From the NCBI RefSeq assembly GCF_000003605.2, contig NW_003132861.1, forward strand, positions 30,002 through 51,841: a stretch of DNA of 21,840 nucleotides, in the 5' to 3' direction. Shown here one piece after another: positions 1 through 9,570 of this stretch. The notes under the pieces are model-generated. The model saw only the letters and a program-made list of their open reading frames with translations. It did no database searches and was not told the origin of the DNA. The stretch is from Saccoglossus kowalevskii. Taxonomy: Eukaryota; Hemichordata; Enteropneusta; Harrimaniidae. Within the stretch, counting starts at the first letter, position 1. Each line of letters begins with the position of its first letter. The translations under genes were made by a program, and so were the position numbers.

Positions 1-400
1 ACAAATTATATGTTGCAACTTTCAGTGTCATTCATGCCTGTTTGATTGGATAAAGTTTTACGACTTGGAGGCCATTTTTCCCCTCAAAAATCTAAAAAAA
101 ACAAGCTTTTTCTAGCTGTTAACAGCTTTTTCTCGGATATGTCATCCAGTTTTGTTCAAAGTTGGTACAGGGACAGGTAATAATTGTTTACAAGTGCACA
201 TCGCATTATATGTTTAACAAGTTATAAATTGTCTCAGAAAAGCCAAATGAATAAATTTTTACCCCACCCCCTAAAATTGTAACACATCAATTCTGAACAT
301 TTAATAACAGAATTTTAATACAGCTCATAATGAATTAATTCACTCTGACACAAACTAAGTTCAATATAAGTTTTTAAATTTTTTTCTGAGCGGGGGCTAT
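1..400. other. AT-rich non-coding stretch, no gene seen
   Basis: No open frame, RNA gene or mobile-element end was recognised. The stretch has a short perfect palindrome AGCTGTTAACAGCT at 114-127 and a repeated AGCTTTTTCT on its two sides. Stops are frequent in all frames. Confidence 0.5.
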
Positions 401-418
401 GACATGACATGTCATGTC
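401..418. repeat. 18-base perfect palindrome
   Basis: GACATGACATGTCATGTC reads the same on both strands, and the symmetry stops at the flanking T on each side. It sits at the left edge of the 160 bp tandem repeat block, so it may mark a junction. Its function is unknown. Confidence 0.8.
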
Positions 419-1075
419 TTGTTTAAATGGTACATCCCAACATGTTTTGTCTCCCATAACTATTTCTTTTTTGTTATTTCTTATATTGTTAAAGGATTAT
501 GTTTTGATTTTGACATTGTCCTAGTTTTGTGTAAATAAGGTACATCCCCTCCATAGATGTCCCTGGTCTTCCCTTTTATTTGAATGGTACAGCCCAACAA
601 AGCCCCCCCCCTCCCCTGTATGATTTCAATCTGTAATGCTGTATACCTAAAAATTTACTTTGATATTGACATTGCCTTTCATAACAGCTGATTAAACACA
701 AACACACAATTTCATATAGGTTACTTACCTTTATTTAAATGGTACAGCCCAACAAGGTTCATTCCCCATAAGTAAATGTAATCTTCCTTGTTGTTATCCC
801 TTATGCTTATATTGTTAAAGGATTTTGTTTTGATTTTGACTTTGTCCCACATTTGTGTAGATGAAGTACATCCCATCCATACATGTCCCTGGTCTCCCCT
901 TTTATTTGAATGGTACAGCCCAACAAGTCCCCTTCCTATAAGATTGTAATCTTCAATGTTGTATACCTATAAATTCACTTTGATTTTGACAATCCCTGAA
1001 TTTGTGTAGATGTAGTACATCCCATCTATCCTTGTCCTTGTCCTTGCCTTTATTTAAATGGTACAGCCCATATAA
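419..1075. repeat. Degenerate tandem repeat, ~160 bp unit with ~326 bp higher-order period
   Basis: The landmark 'AAATGGTACAGCCCAACAA' (or a variant) recurs near 423, 578, 735, 905 and 1054, so the spacing is about 150-170 bp. A second landmark, 'TTTTGATTTTGAC', followed by a 'TGTGTAGATGAAGTACATCCC'-like segment, recurs near 503, 829 and 977. The segments 489-573 and 815-900 are much more alike than adjacent units, which gives a higher-order period of about 326 bp. Bivalve genomes are known to carry satellite or Helitron-like elements (BIV160, pearl) with tandem units of about 160 bp. The length match is suggestive, but I did not recognise homology in the sequence itself. Confidence 0.75.
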
Positions 1076-1370
1076 TATCTAGTAAATAATATACAATATT
1101 TTTTCATTACCTGAAATTTGAACAGTGGTTCAGTCAGTGACCTGCTTTCTGAATAGATGCGTAACTTAGCAACCCAGAATCTAATGTTCTCGACCCTGTA
1201 TTATTTTGTGTGCTCACTTGGGAATAGTTTATATGTTTTGTGTTGTTCAAATTTACTTAATGTACCTTCACTCTGGTTACTGAGGTCATAAAATATGTGT
1301 CACTAAAATCACATATTATTATGCGGTAATGTTTTAATTAAGCGAAATGCTCAAAAACATATTTTTTGAG

Positions 1371-1565
1371 TACTGTAAAATACTTTATTTTTGCTTGGAA
1401 TTAATTTTCGCCATTTTCGTTACAGGAATGACTCAGTAAAAATAAAATCCAGCGAATATACCTTTTTTCCTATATTTGACATTCAACTCGTCAAAAATCA
1501 GGGAAAATAAATTCCATTCAAAACCACTAAAATTAATTCCAGCTGAAATTAAGTATTCTACAGTA
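1371..1565. mobile_element. MITE-like element, family 1 copy 1, TA-flanked
   Basis: The left end reads TA-CTGTAAAATACTTTATTT and the right end AATTAAGTATTCTACAG-TA. These are imperfect terminal inverted repeats bounded by TA on both sides, as expected for TA-targeting transposons of the Tc1/mariner type. The interior (for example 'AAAATCCAGCGAATATAC' near 1446) closely matches the interior of the copy at 12877-13089. It has no coding capacity and is about 195 bp including both TAs. The terminal arms are more diverged than in copy 2, so this is likely the older insertion. A non-autonomous DNA transposon is the best call; a simple palindromic repeat is the alternative. Confidence 0.8.
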
Positions 1566-2090
1566 TATTATTCCCATATACACATAAATTCAATTGAATA
1601 ATATTTATCATTATGATATTCTTTCATAATAACATATTCACTGTTAAATTTTTTTCAAATATGCTGAAAAATATTAGTATTTTATATTATATATTAGTAT
1701 ATAATTTAAAATGTTTTCTTAAAAATGGTGAAATGCAAGACCTATTTATAACATAAAAATAGGATTGCAGAAGCAGGTGTTCCAAAGTCTCTTAGTATTA
1801 TTTTATTTTTTTTTTTCTGAAAATAAAATACAGAAATCTATCATATCTTTATTTGACAATCTGACATACAACAATAATAAGTAATAGTGACAGATTTTGT
1901 TATTTTTCTCTTGAATGAATGAAAATCAATAAAATCAATATCTGTTAGAATTCTTGGATAAATAGTTGAATCGCAGTTCACGTTATTATACTGTGCACCC
2001 CTGCTTGCATAAATGGTTTGTCCCCTCATGTACTACTTCAGCTTAAATGTGCCTACATACACTCCTATGTTAAAACTTGTGGGGGAGATT
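1566..2090. other. Very AT-rich spacer
   Basis: It contains TATATTATATATTAGTATAT-like low-complexity sequence near 1680-1705 and a poly-T run near 1801-1817. The 62-codon minus-strand frame at 1841-2029 has no recognisable domain and AT-driven composition, so it is not called as a gene. Confidence 0.4.
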
Positions 2091-2152
2091 CAGTGAAGAC
2101 AGAATGCGCAACGATAAAAGACAGCTTTTTGAAATGTTGATAGGAAACTTCG

Positions 2153-2245
2153 CCAACCAATAGATATTCGCGACTCGGTGTCAACAGCGATGAACCACGA
2201 GATATGGAGATTTAAATTTAAGATTCACCGAGACTGACTCTCATT
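2153..2245 (+). promoter_or_regulatory. Candidate pol II core promoter (CCAAT, TATA-like, initiator)
   Basis: A CCAAT pentamer lies at 2157-2161. A TATA-like TTTAAATTTA lies at 2211-2220. An initiator-like CTCATTA lies at 2239-2245, with its A at 2243. The TATA-to-initiator distance of about 31 bp is canonical, and the CCAAT box about 85 bp upstream is also typical. The surrounding 2100-2420 is visibly richer in CpG (for example ATTCGCGACTCGG at 2166) than the AT-rich flanks. The transcript would read rightwards into the exon ending at 2419. All elements are short and could co-occur by chance, but order, spacing and the downstream donor agree. Confidence 0.45.
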
Positions 2246-2419
2246 ATTACAACATACACGAATGAGAAGATTTCCTCTGCTCTCACTGTCGATCGTTATC
2301 AGTTCTGCACTGTAGTGTTATATGACGAGATAAACTGAAATAATTTCACACCGCTTCTAAAGCAATACAGGTTTTGTTTTAAAACAGGCACTTCGAGATC
2401 CCAAGTGAATACAACACAG
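2243..2419 (+). other. Candidate first (non-coding) exon with splice donor
   Basis: The inferred transcript start near 2243 leads to a strong donor CAG|GTAGGTAA, with the exon ending at 2419. The segment has balanced composition and several CpGs. Its ATGs open only short frames: 2262-2315 (17 codons, MRRFPLLSLSIVISSAL then TAG) and a second, 3-codon frame starting at about 2322. It therefore looks like a 5' UTR or a long non-coding RNA exon. No downstream exon of the same gene could be recognised. The minisatellite at 3629-8815 would be intronic. If the exon call is wrong, this is simply CpG-richer non-coding DNA. Confidence 0.35.
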
Positions 2420-3628
2420 GTAGGTAATTCTATCCTGCTATCACTGACTTTAATTGTGAAGATTTTTTTTTTCTTTCGCTGAAATAATTATTTTGCCTTC
2501 AACTATAGGGAAATCTTGCAATTAATCCTAAAATTATAAAATCATATACAGGAATTTATTAGTTTACCTTCATGAGGTTATGTAGATGTTATTTTCATTC
2601 ATTTTGAATTTTATTCTTCAAAAAATCTAAATATTTGGAATTCGTTTCTTTATCTTTTAAGCTGCAACATTTTATCAAAATGATTATATTTTCATTTATT
2701 TTATGCCGCCGCTATAATGCTGTAAATATTGTTAGTAGTTGTGAGTCAGGATAGTTAAAACCTTTCAGTCCTGGCCTCAAATCCACTTGTATTCAGAAAC
2801 AGTTGATAGACATTATACATTCTTGTGTATACCTCCTCTAAATATCAACTGACTTTGAATCGCTAGGCCATGAAAGTCTGCTGTAAGCTACGGAATTCTT
2901 GTTACTGTAGAAATCTTGCTATTTGATAAATTTTAAATGTTGTTGAGGCTAAAATTTCACAAAAGTCGCGTCTGTAGGACACAAGAGAAAATTTCCACTT
3001 TTAGTAAATCGTTTGTGATGTCTCTCACAATACTTAAGCTGTATATATGTATATTTAAGTTCTTTAATTTTAATATTAATTACTACCCCTCACCAAAAAT
3101 GGAGCTGAAACATTTTATGAAAACTCGTTCACATAAACAGATTTCATCTGTGAAGATTTAGTAAAAAATATAATAATAACTGTGTGTAATTTAAGTCAAT
3201 ACATGTCAAGCCACTGCGGTTTAACCTTTGCGTCTCATACATTCATTTCACATCCTACTTAATACAATATTTACATAGGTTAGTAATATCTCTCAAATCA
3301 AATACATACATGTGGTATCACTTTCTTGGCACATTGCCAAGATAGATTACTTTTCTGTGCTAATGGTATATGTTATGTAATAGTATTTAGGACAAGGACA
3401 TTTCCAGGATATTTCGTTGTAGGAATTGCTTTTTATCTTGTGTAATCACATTTGTTACTTGGTTTGTCGTTCGTGTTTAGTTTAATTTGTTTTGTAATAA
3501 CGCGATTTAAAGAATGTATGAGTTCAGACCATTCATTAGTTCCCAAATAACACATAATTATGTTCTGAGATTGCACACATGTTCCAAACTTTTATAGATC
3601 TTGCATACTTTTACAGATGGTCAGATTC
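2420..3628. other. AT-rich stretch, possible intron 5' part
   Basis: There are no recognisable exons, RNAs or transposon ends. A 74-codon plus-strand frame at 2937-3161 has no domain or codon signal and is not called. A pyrimidine-then-AG site, TTTTACAG, at 3609-3616 directly precedes an ATG (3617) and the first minisatellite unit. It is a possible acceptor but unsupported. Confidence 0.35.
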
Positions 3629-5690
3629 ACAGGTGTTCTGTATTCACATACCTACACAGGTGTTCTTCACTCACATACCTACACAGGTGTTCTGTACTCA
3701 CATACCTACACAGGTATTCTGTACTCACATACCTACACAGGTATTCTGTACTCGCATACCTACACAGGTGTTCTGTACTCACATACCTACACAGGTATTC
3801 TGTACTCACATACCTACACAGGTGTTCTGTACTCACATGCCTACACAGGTATTCTGTACTCTCATACCTACACAGGTGTTCTGTACTCACATACCTACAC
3901 AGGTATTCTGTACTCACATACCTACACAGGTATTCTGTACTCACATACCTACACAGGTGTTCTTCACTCGCATGCCTACACAGGTGTTCTTCACTCACAT
4001 ACCTACACAGGTGTTCTGTACTCACATGCCTACACAGGTATTCTGTACTCTCATACCTACACAGATGTTCTGTACTCACATACCTACACAGGTATTCTGT
4101 ACTCACATACCTACACAGGTGTTCTGTACTCTCATACCTACACAGGTGTTTTGTACTCGTATGCCTACACAGGTATTCTGTACTCACATACCTACACAGG
4201 TGTTCTGTACTCTCATACCTACACAGGTGTTTTGTACTCACATACCTACACAGGTGTTTTGTACTCACATACCTACACAGGTGTTCTGTACTCTCATACC
4301 TACACAGGTGTTCTTCACTCACATACCTACACAGGTGTTCTGTACTCTCATACCTACGCAGGTATTCTGTACTCACATACCTACACAGGTATTCTGTACT
4401 CACATACCTACACAGGTATTCTGTACTCACATACCTACACAGGTGTTCTTCACTCACATACCTACACAGGTGTTTTGTACTCACATACCTACACAGGTGT
4501 TCTGTACTCTCATACCTACACAGGTGTTCTGTACTCGCATGCCTACACAGGTGTTCTTCACTCACATACCTACACAGGTGTTCTGTACTCACATACCTAC
4601 ACAGGTATTCTGTACTCACATACCTACACAGGTATTCTGTACTCGCATACCTACACAGGTGTTCTTCACTCGCATGCCTACACAGGTGTTCTGTACTCGC
4701 ATGCCTACACAGGTGTTCTGTACTCACATACCTACACAGGTATTCTGTACTCACATACCTACACAGGTGTTCTGTACTCACATGCCTACACAGGTATTCT
4801 GTACTCTCATACCTACACAGATGTTCTGTACTCACATACCTACACAGGTATTCTGTACTCACATACCTACACAGGTGTTCTGTACTCTCATACCTACACA
4901 GGTGTTTTGTACTCGTATGCCTACACAGGTGTTTTGTACTCACATACCTACACAGGTGTTCTGTACTCTCATACCTACACAGGTGTTCTGTACTCGCATA
5001 CCTACACAGGTGTTCTGTACTCTCATACCTACGCAGGTGTTCTGTACTCTCATACCTACACAGGTGTTCTGTACTCGTATGCCTACACAGGTGTTCTGTA
5101 CTCTCATACCTACACAGGTGTTTTGTACTCGCATACCTACACAGGTGTTTTGTACTCACATACCTACACAGGTGTTCTGTACTCGCATGCCTACACAGGT
5201 GTTCTGTACTCACATACCTACACAGGTGTTCTGTACTTTCATACCTACACAGGTGTTCTGTACTCGCATGCCTACACAGGTGTTTTGTACTCACATACCT
5301 ACACAGGTGTTCTGTACTCGCATGCCTACACAGGTGTTTTGTACTCGTATGCCTACACAGGTGTTCTGTACTCACATACCTACACAGGTGTTTTGTACTC
5401 ACATACCTACACAGGTGTTCTCTACTCGCATACCTACACAGGTGTTCTGTATTCACATACCTACACAGGTGTTCTGTATTCACATACCTACACAGGTGTT
5501 CTGTATTCACATACCTACACAGGTGTTCTCTACTCGCATACCTACACATGTGTTCTGTACTCGCATACCTACACATGTGTTCTGTATTCACATACCTACA
5601 CAGGTGTTCTCTACTCGCATACCTACACAGGTGTTCTGTACTCACATACCTACACAGGTGTTCTGTACTCGCATACCTACATGTGTTTGT
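3629..5690 (+). repeat. 27 bp minisatellite, 76 units in perfect register
   Basis: The unit is the 18-base core CCTACACAGGTGTTCTGT plus a 9-base spacer (ACTCACATA and variants). The motif ACAGG occurs at 3629 and again in the last clean unit at 5654. The distance, 2025, is exactly 75 x 27, so no net indel has accumulated. Variation is confined to a few positions: A/T/G in the spacer, A/G (ATACC or ATGCC), G/A (GTGTTC or GTATTC), C/T (TTCTG or TTTTG), and a TTCTTCACT variant. GC is 12/27 by count, well above the AT-rich flanks. Because 27 is a multiple of three and the unit lacks stops, all three plus frames and one minus frame stay open for about 2 kb (up to 808 codons, 3617-6043). I treat these as repeat by-products, not genes. 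Confidence 0.97.
4021..4168 (+). repeat. Array segment duplicated 756 bp (28 units) downstream
   Basis: The same ordered series of unit variants, including the rare ACAGATGTTC unit at 4061 and the TTTTGTACTCGTATGCC unit, appears again at about 4777-4924 (ACAGATG at 4817). The offset of 756 is exactly 28 units. This is a block duplication inside the array, which indicates growth by unequal exchange or replication of multi-unit blocks. Confidence 0.85.
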
Positions 5691-5926
5691 TTCTTTGTTC
5701 TCACATGTTCTGTATACAGGTGCTTTGTACTTCCATATCTACACGTGTGTTCTGTACTCACCTGTCTATATGTATAAAGTTTTGGATCACATACCTAAAC
5801 AAACTTTCTGTACTCGCATACCAAAACATAGATGTACATAGGTGGTACATCTACACAGACATATTTACGAGATCACACACCTACACAGGCGTTCTGTATG
5901 TGCTCACACACATACACAGGTGTTTT
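5691..5926 (+). repeat. Degenerate transition zone between the 27 bp and 31 bp arrays
   Basis: The unit core decays (TACATGTGTTTGTTTC, then ATCTACACGTGTG, then CTGTCTATATG) and spacing becomes irregular. Recognisable 31 bp units resume near 5876 with CACACACCTACACAGG. The zone marks where the period changes from 27 to 31 bp by a 4-base lengthening of the spacer, with the core kept. Confidence 0.8.
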
Positions 5927-6174
5927 GTACAAGCTAACACGCCTACACAGGTGTTTGGTATTCATTCACACGCCTACACAGGTGTTCTGTATGCGTTCAC
6001 ACACCTACACAGGTGTTCTGTATGCGTTCACACACCTACATAGGTGTTTTGTACAAGCTAACACGCCTACACAGGTGTTTGGTATTCATTCACACGCCTA
6101 CACAGGTGTTCTGTATGCGTTCACACACCTACACAGGTGTTCTGTATGCGTTCACACACCTACATAGGTGTTTA
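5927..6174 (+). repeat. Two tandem copies of a 124 bp higher-order repeat (4 x 31 bp)
   Basis: The string GTACAAGCTAACACGCC starts at 5927 and again at 6051, 124 bp apart. The four-unit order (GTACAAGCTAACAC, GGTATTCATTCACAC, GTATGCGTTCACAC, GTATGCGTTCACAC) is repeated essentially without change, including the shared CTACATAGG variant at the end of each copy. That variant creates the in-frame TAG that closes the longest open frame of the 27 bp array. The near identity of the two copies points to recent duplication. Confidence 0.9.
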
Positions 6175-8815
6175 GTACAAGATTACACACTTACACAGGT
6201 GTTCTGTACCAGCTCTCACACCTATACAGATGTTATGTGCAGACTGTGGAAGCTCATTCACCTACACAGGTGTTCTGTGGAAGCTCATTCACCTATACAG
6301 GTGTTTTGTGGAAGCTCATAAACCTACACAGGTGTTCTGTGGAAGCTCATAAACCTACACAGTTGTTCTGTGGAAGCTCATTTACCTACACAGGTGTTCT
6401 GTGGAAGCTCATTCACCTATACAGGTGTTTTGTGGAAGCTCATAAACCTACACAGGTGTTCTGTGGAAGCTCATAAACCTACACAGGTGTTCTGTGGAAG
6501 CTCATAAACCTACACATGTGTTCTGTGGAAGCTCATTCACCTACACAGGTGTTCTGTAGAAGCTCATTCACCTACACAGGTGTTCTGTTGAAGCTCATAA
6601 ACCTGAACAGGTGTTCTGTTGAAGCTCATACACCTACACAGGTGTTCTGTGGAAGCTCATTCACCTACACAGGTGTCCTGTAGAAGCTCATTCACCTACA
6701 CAGGTGTTCTGTGGAAGCTCATACACCTACACAGGTGTTCTGTGGAAGCTCATTCACCTACACAGGTGTTCTGTGGAAGCTCATAAACCTGCACAGGTGT
6801 TCTGTTGAAGCTCATACACCTACACAGGTGTTCTGTTGAAGCTCATTTACCTACACAGGTGTTCTGTGGAAGCTCATTCCCCTACACAGGTGTTCTGTGG
6901 AAGCTCATTCCCCTACACAGGTGTTCTGTGGAAGCTTATACACCTACACAGGTGTTCTGCGGAAGCTGATACACCTACACAGGTGTTCTGTGGAAGCTCA
7001 TTCTCCTACACAGGTGTTCTGTGGAAGCTCATAAACCTACACAGGTGTTCTGTGGAAGCTGATACACCTACACAGGTGTTCTGTGGAAGCTCATTTCCCT
7101 ACACAGGTGTTCTGTGGAAGCTCATTCCCCTACACAGGTGTTCTGTGGAAGCTCATAAACCTACACAGGTGTTCTGTGGAAGCTGATACACCTACACAGG
7201 TGTTCTGCGGAAGCTCATAAACCTACACAGGTGTTCTGTGGAAGCTCATAAACCTACACAGGTGTTCTGTGGAAGCTGATACACCTACACAGGTGTTCTG
7301 TGGAAGCTCATTCCCCTACACAGGTGTTCTGTGGAAGCTCATTCCCCTACACAGGTGTTCTGTGGAAGCTCATAAACCTACACAGGTGTTCTGTGGAAGC
7401 TGATACACCTACACAGGTGTTCTGCGGAAGCTCATAAACCTACACAGGTGTTCTGTGGAAGCTCATAAACCTACACAGGTGTTCTGTGGAAGCTAATTCC
7501 CCTACACAGGTGTTCTGTGGAAGCTCATTCCTCTACACAGGTGTTCTGTGGAAGCTCATAAACCTACACAGGTGTTCTGTGGAAGCTGATTCCCCTACAC
7601 AGGTGTTCTGCGGAAGCTCATTCACCTACACAGGTGTTCTGTGGAAGCTCATAAACCTACACAGGTGTTCTGTGGAAGCTGATACACCTACACAGGTGTT
7701 CTGCGGAAGCTCATTTACCTACACAGGTGTTCTGCGGAAGCTCATTTACCTACACAGGTGTTCTGTGGAAGCTCATTCCCCTACACAGGTGTTCTGTGGA
7801 AGCTCATTCCCCTACACAGGTGTTCTGTGGAAGCTTATACACCTACACAGGTATTCTGCGGAAGCTCATTTACCTACACAGGTGTTCTGTGGAAGCTCAT
7901 TCCCCTACACAGGTGTTCTGTGGAAGCTCATTCACCTACACAGGTATTCTGCGGAAGCTCATAAACCTACACAGGTGTTCTGTGGAAGCTCATTCACCTA
8001 CACAGGTGTTCTGTGGAAGCTCATAAACCTACACAGGTGTTCTGTGGAAGCTTATTCACCTACACAGGTGTTCTGCGGAAGCTCATTCACCTACACAGGT
8101 ATTCTGCGGAAGCTCATAAACCTACACAGGTGTTCTGTGGAAGCTCATTCACCTACACAGGTGTTCTGTGGAAGCTCATAAACCTACACAGGTGTTCTGT
8201 GGAAGCTCATAAACCTACACAGGTGTTCTGTGGAAGCTCATTCACCTACACAGGTGTTCTGCGGAAGCTCATAAACCTGCACAGGTGTTCTGTTGAAGCT
8301 CATACACCTACACAGGTGTTCTGTAGAAGCTCATTCACCTACACAGGTGTTCTGTGGAAGCTCATAAACCTGCACAGGTGTTCTGTTGAAGCTCATTCAC
8401 CTACACAGGTGTTCTGTGGAAGCTCATTCACCTACACAGGTGTTCTGTGGAAGCTCATTCACCTACACAGGTGTTCTGTGGAAGCTCATAAACCTGCACA
8501 GGTGTTCTGTGGAAGCTCATAAACCTGCACTGGTGTTCTGTTGAAGCTCATACACCTACACAGGTGTTCTGTGGAAGCTCATTCACCTACACAGGTGTTC
8601 TGTGGAAGCTCATTCCCCTACACAGGTGTTCTGTGGAAGCTTATACACCTACACAGGTGTTCTGTGGAAGCTCATACACCTACACAGGTGTTCTGCGGAA
8701 GCTGATAGACCTACACAGGTGTTCTGTGGAAGCTCATTTACCTACACAGGTGTTCTGTGGAAGCTCATTCACCTACACACGTGTTCTGTGGAAGCTGATA
8801 CACCTACACAGGTGT
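6175..8815 (+). repeat. 31 bp minisatellite, 83 units in perfect register
   Basis: The unit is the same core CCTACACAGGTGTTCTGT with a longer spacer (GGAAGCTCATTCA and variants AAA, ACA, TTT, CCC). ACAGG at 6266 and at 8808 are 2542 bp apart, exactly 82 x 31, so this block also has no net indel. A single 40-base unit (6226-6266) separates it from the preceding variants. GC is 15/31 in the commonest unit. Because 31 is not a multiple of three, the frame rotates each unit. Variants with CATAAACC and GCTGATACACC bring in stops, so the 70-230 codon frames here are not genes. The array ends abruptly at GTGTTATATCATCAC near 8815. Confidence 0.97.
7061..7494 (+). repeat. 217 bp higher-order repeat (7 x 31 bp), two copies
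   Basis: The GCTGATACACC variant occurs at 7061, 7185, 7278 and 7402, giving intervals of 124, 93 and 124 bp. Copy 1 (7061-7277) and copy 2 (7278-7494) match base for base by eye except about one position (TTTCCC against TTCCCC). This is a second level of block duplication, with a period different from the 124 bp repeat at 5927. Confidence 0.88.
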
Positions 8816-9350
8816 TATATCATCACAAATTCACTGGGGAGTAATTGTTACATTGTGTTCACAAAAATATTTGCTGTCAGCCAAGTGCCTATATTATACG
8901 TAAAAGACAAGATTTAGTTTAGTTAGGATGGTGTAGTACTAGATCAATCAATTACGAAATAACATGCAACTAGATATATCAATCGTTGGACATTAATGCA
9001 ATAATGGGGTAATTTCAAATCAGTATTTCAATTCATGGCATCAAACATCTGAGAGATTAAGATTATACTAATTTGTGCAAAATGAATTTTATTTTTATTG
9101 ATTGAGCACATTGTAGCACTCAGGAAATGATTGTTGGACACACCACCTGCTAACTCAAAAAGCTGATTCAGAGAAGATCTGCTGAAATTCAAGTAGTTGT
9201 TGTGATTTTAAGCAGCATTGATCAGGAATTGTAATATGATATATCGTCTTGCATGATTGTGTAAATTTTAGGCTATGTAGGTACCTTGAATGGACCTCTG
9301 TCAAATTTGTTAGTCCCTGTTTGGATACAGTCCGAAAACGTGGATTTATG
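8816..9350. other. Unique AT-rich sequence after the minisatellite
   Basis: Repeat similarity stops sharply at about 8815. No coding frame, RNA or mobile-element end is visible between here and 9350. Confidence 0.4.
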
Positions 9351-9355
9351 CATTG

Positions 9356-9405
9356 ACCTATGTGTGTTCGTGTGTCTGTGCGTTCGTGTGTCTGTCCGTG
9401 CTTGC
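9356..9405 (+). repeat. Short GTGTGTTC/TGTCTGTG-type simple repeat
   Basis: Degenerate GT-rich sequence, with GTTCGTGTGTCTGTGCG followed by a near repeat of itself. It is only about 50 bp. Such tracts often sit inside dispersed elements, but no element boundary is visible. Confidence 0.6.
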
Positions 9406-9570
9406 ATGCATCCTGACCTGAATCTTAGACATGCCTGGACCAATTACATTCAAACTTCTTAAATACATCATAAATAATATTATACATGTGCAGGTCAATT
9501 AGTTCATGGCTGAATGGCGGTCATTTTGTTGTACTGAATGTGGTTTTAGTGCCATATCATTGTCAGGCTG

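Noticed and set aside
114-127. 14-base palindrome AGCTGTTAACAGCT
   Set aside because: A real palindrome, but short and isolated, with no supporting context, so not worth a functional claim.
2385-2400. tRNA-like B box (CTTCGAGATCCC)
   Set aside because: No A box or cloverleaf upstream. The match lies inside the candidate exon.
3627-5645. 672-codon minus-strand frame over the 27 bp array
   Set aside because: Same by-product of a stop-free 27 bp unit; no start context or non-repeat sequence is included.
3579-5777. 732- and 746-codon plus-strand frames over the 27 bp array
   Set aside because: The unit is a multiple of three without stops, so several frames are open at once. These two frames carry more radical residue changes than the HTYTGVLYS frame and have no domain or flanking gene structure.
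3629-8815. CRISPR array
   Set aside because: Periodicity is regular, but the spacers are near-identical between units rather than unique, there are no cas genes, and the context is eukaryotic.
6168-8917. Multiple 68-231 codon frames over the 31 bp array
   Set aside because: A 31 bp unit rotates the reading frame each copy, so the peptides are three-frame readings of one repeat. Stops enter wherever CATAAACC or GCTGATACACC units occur.
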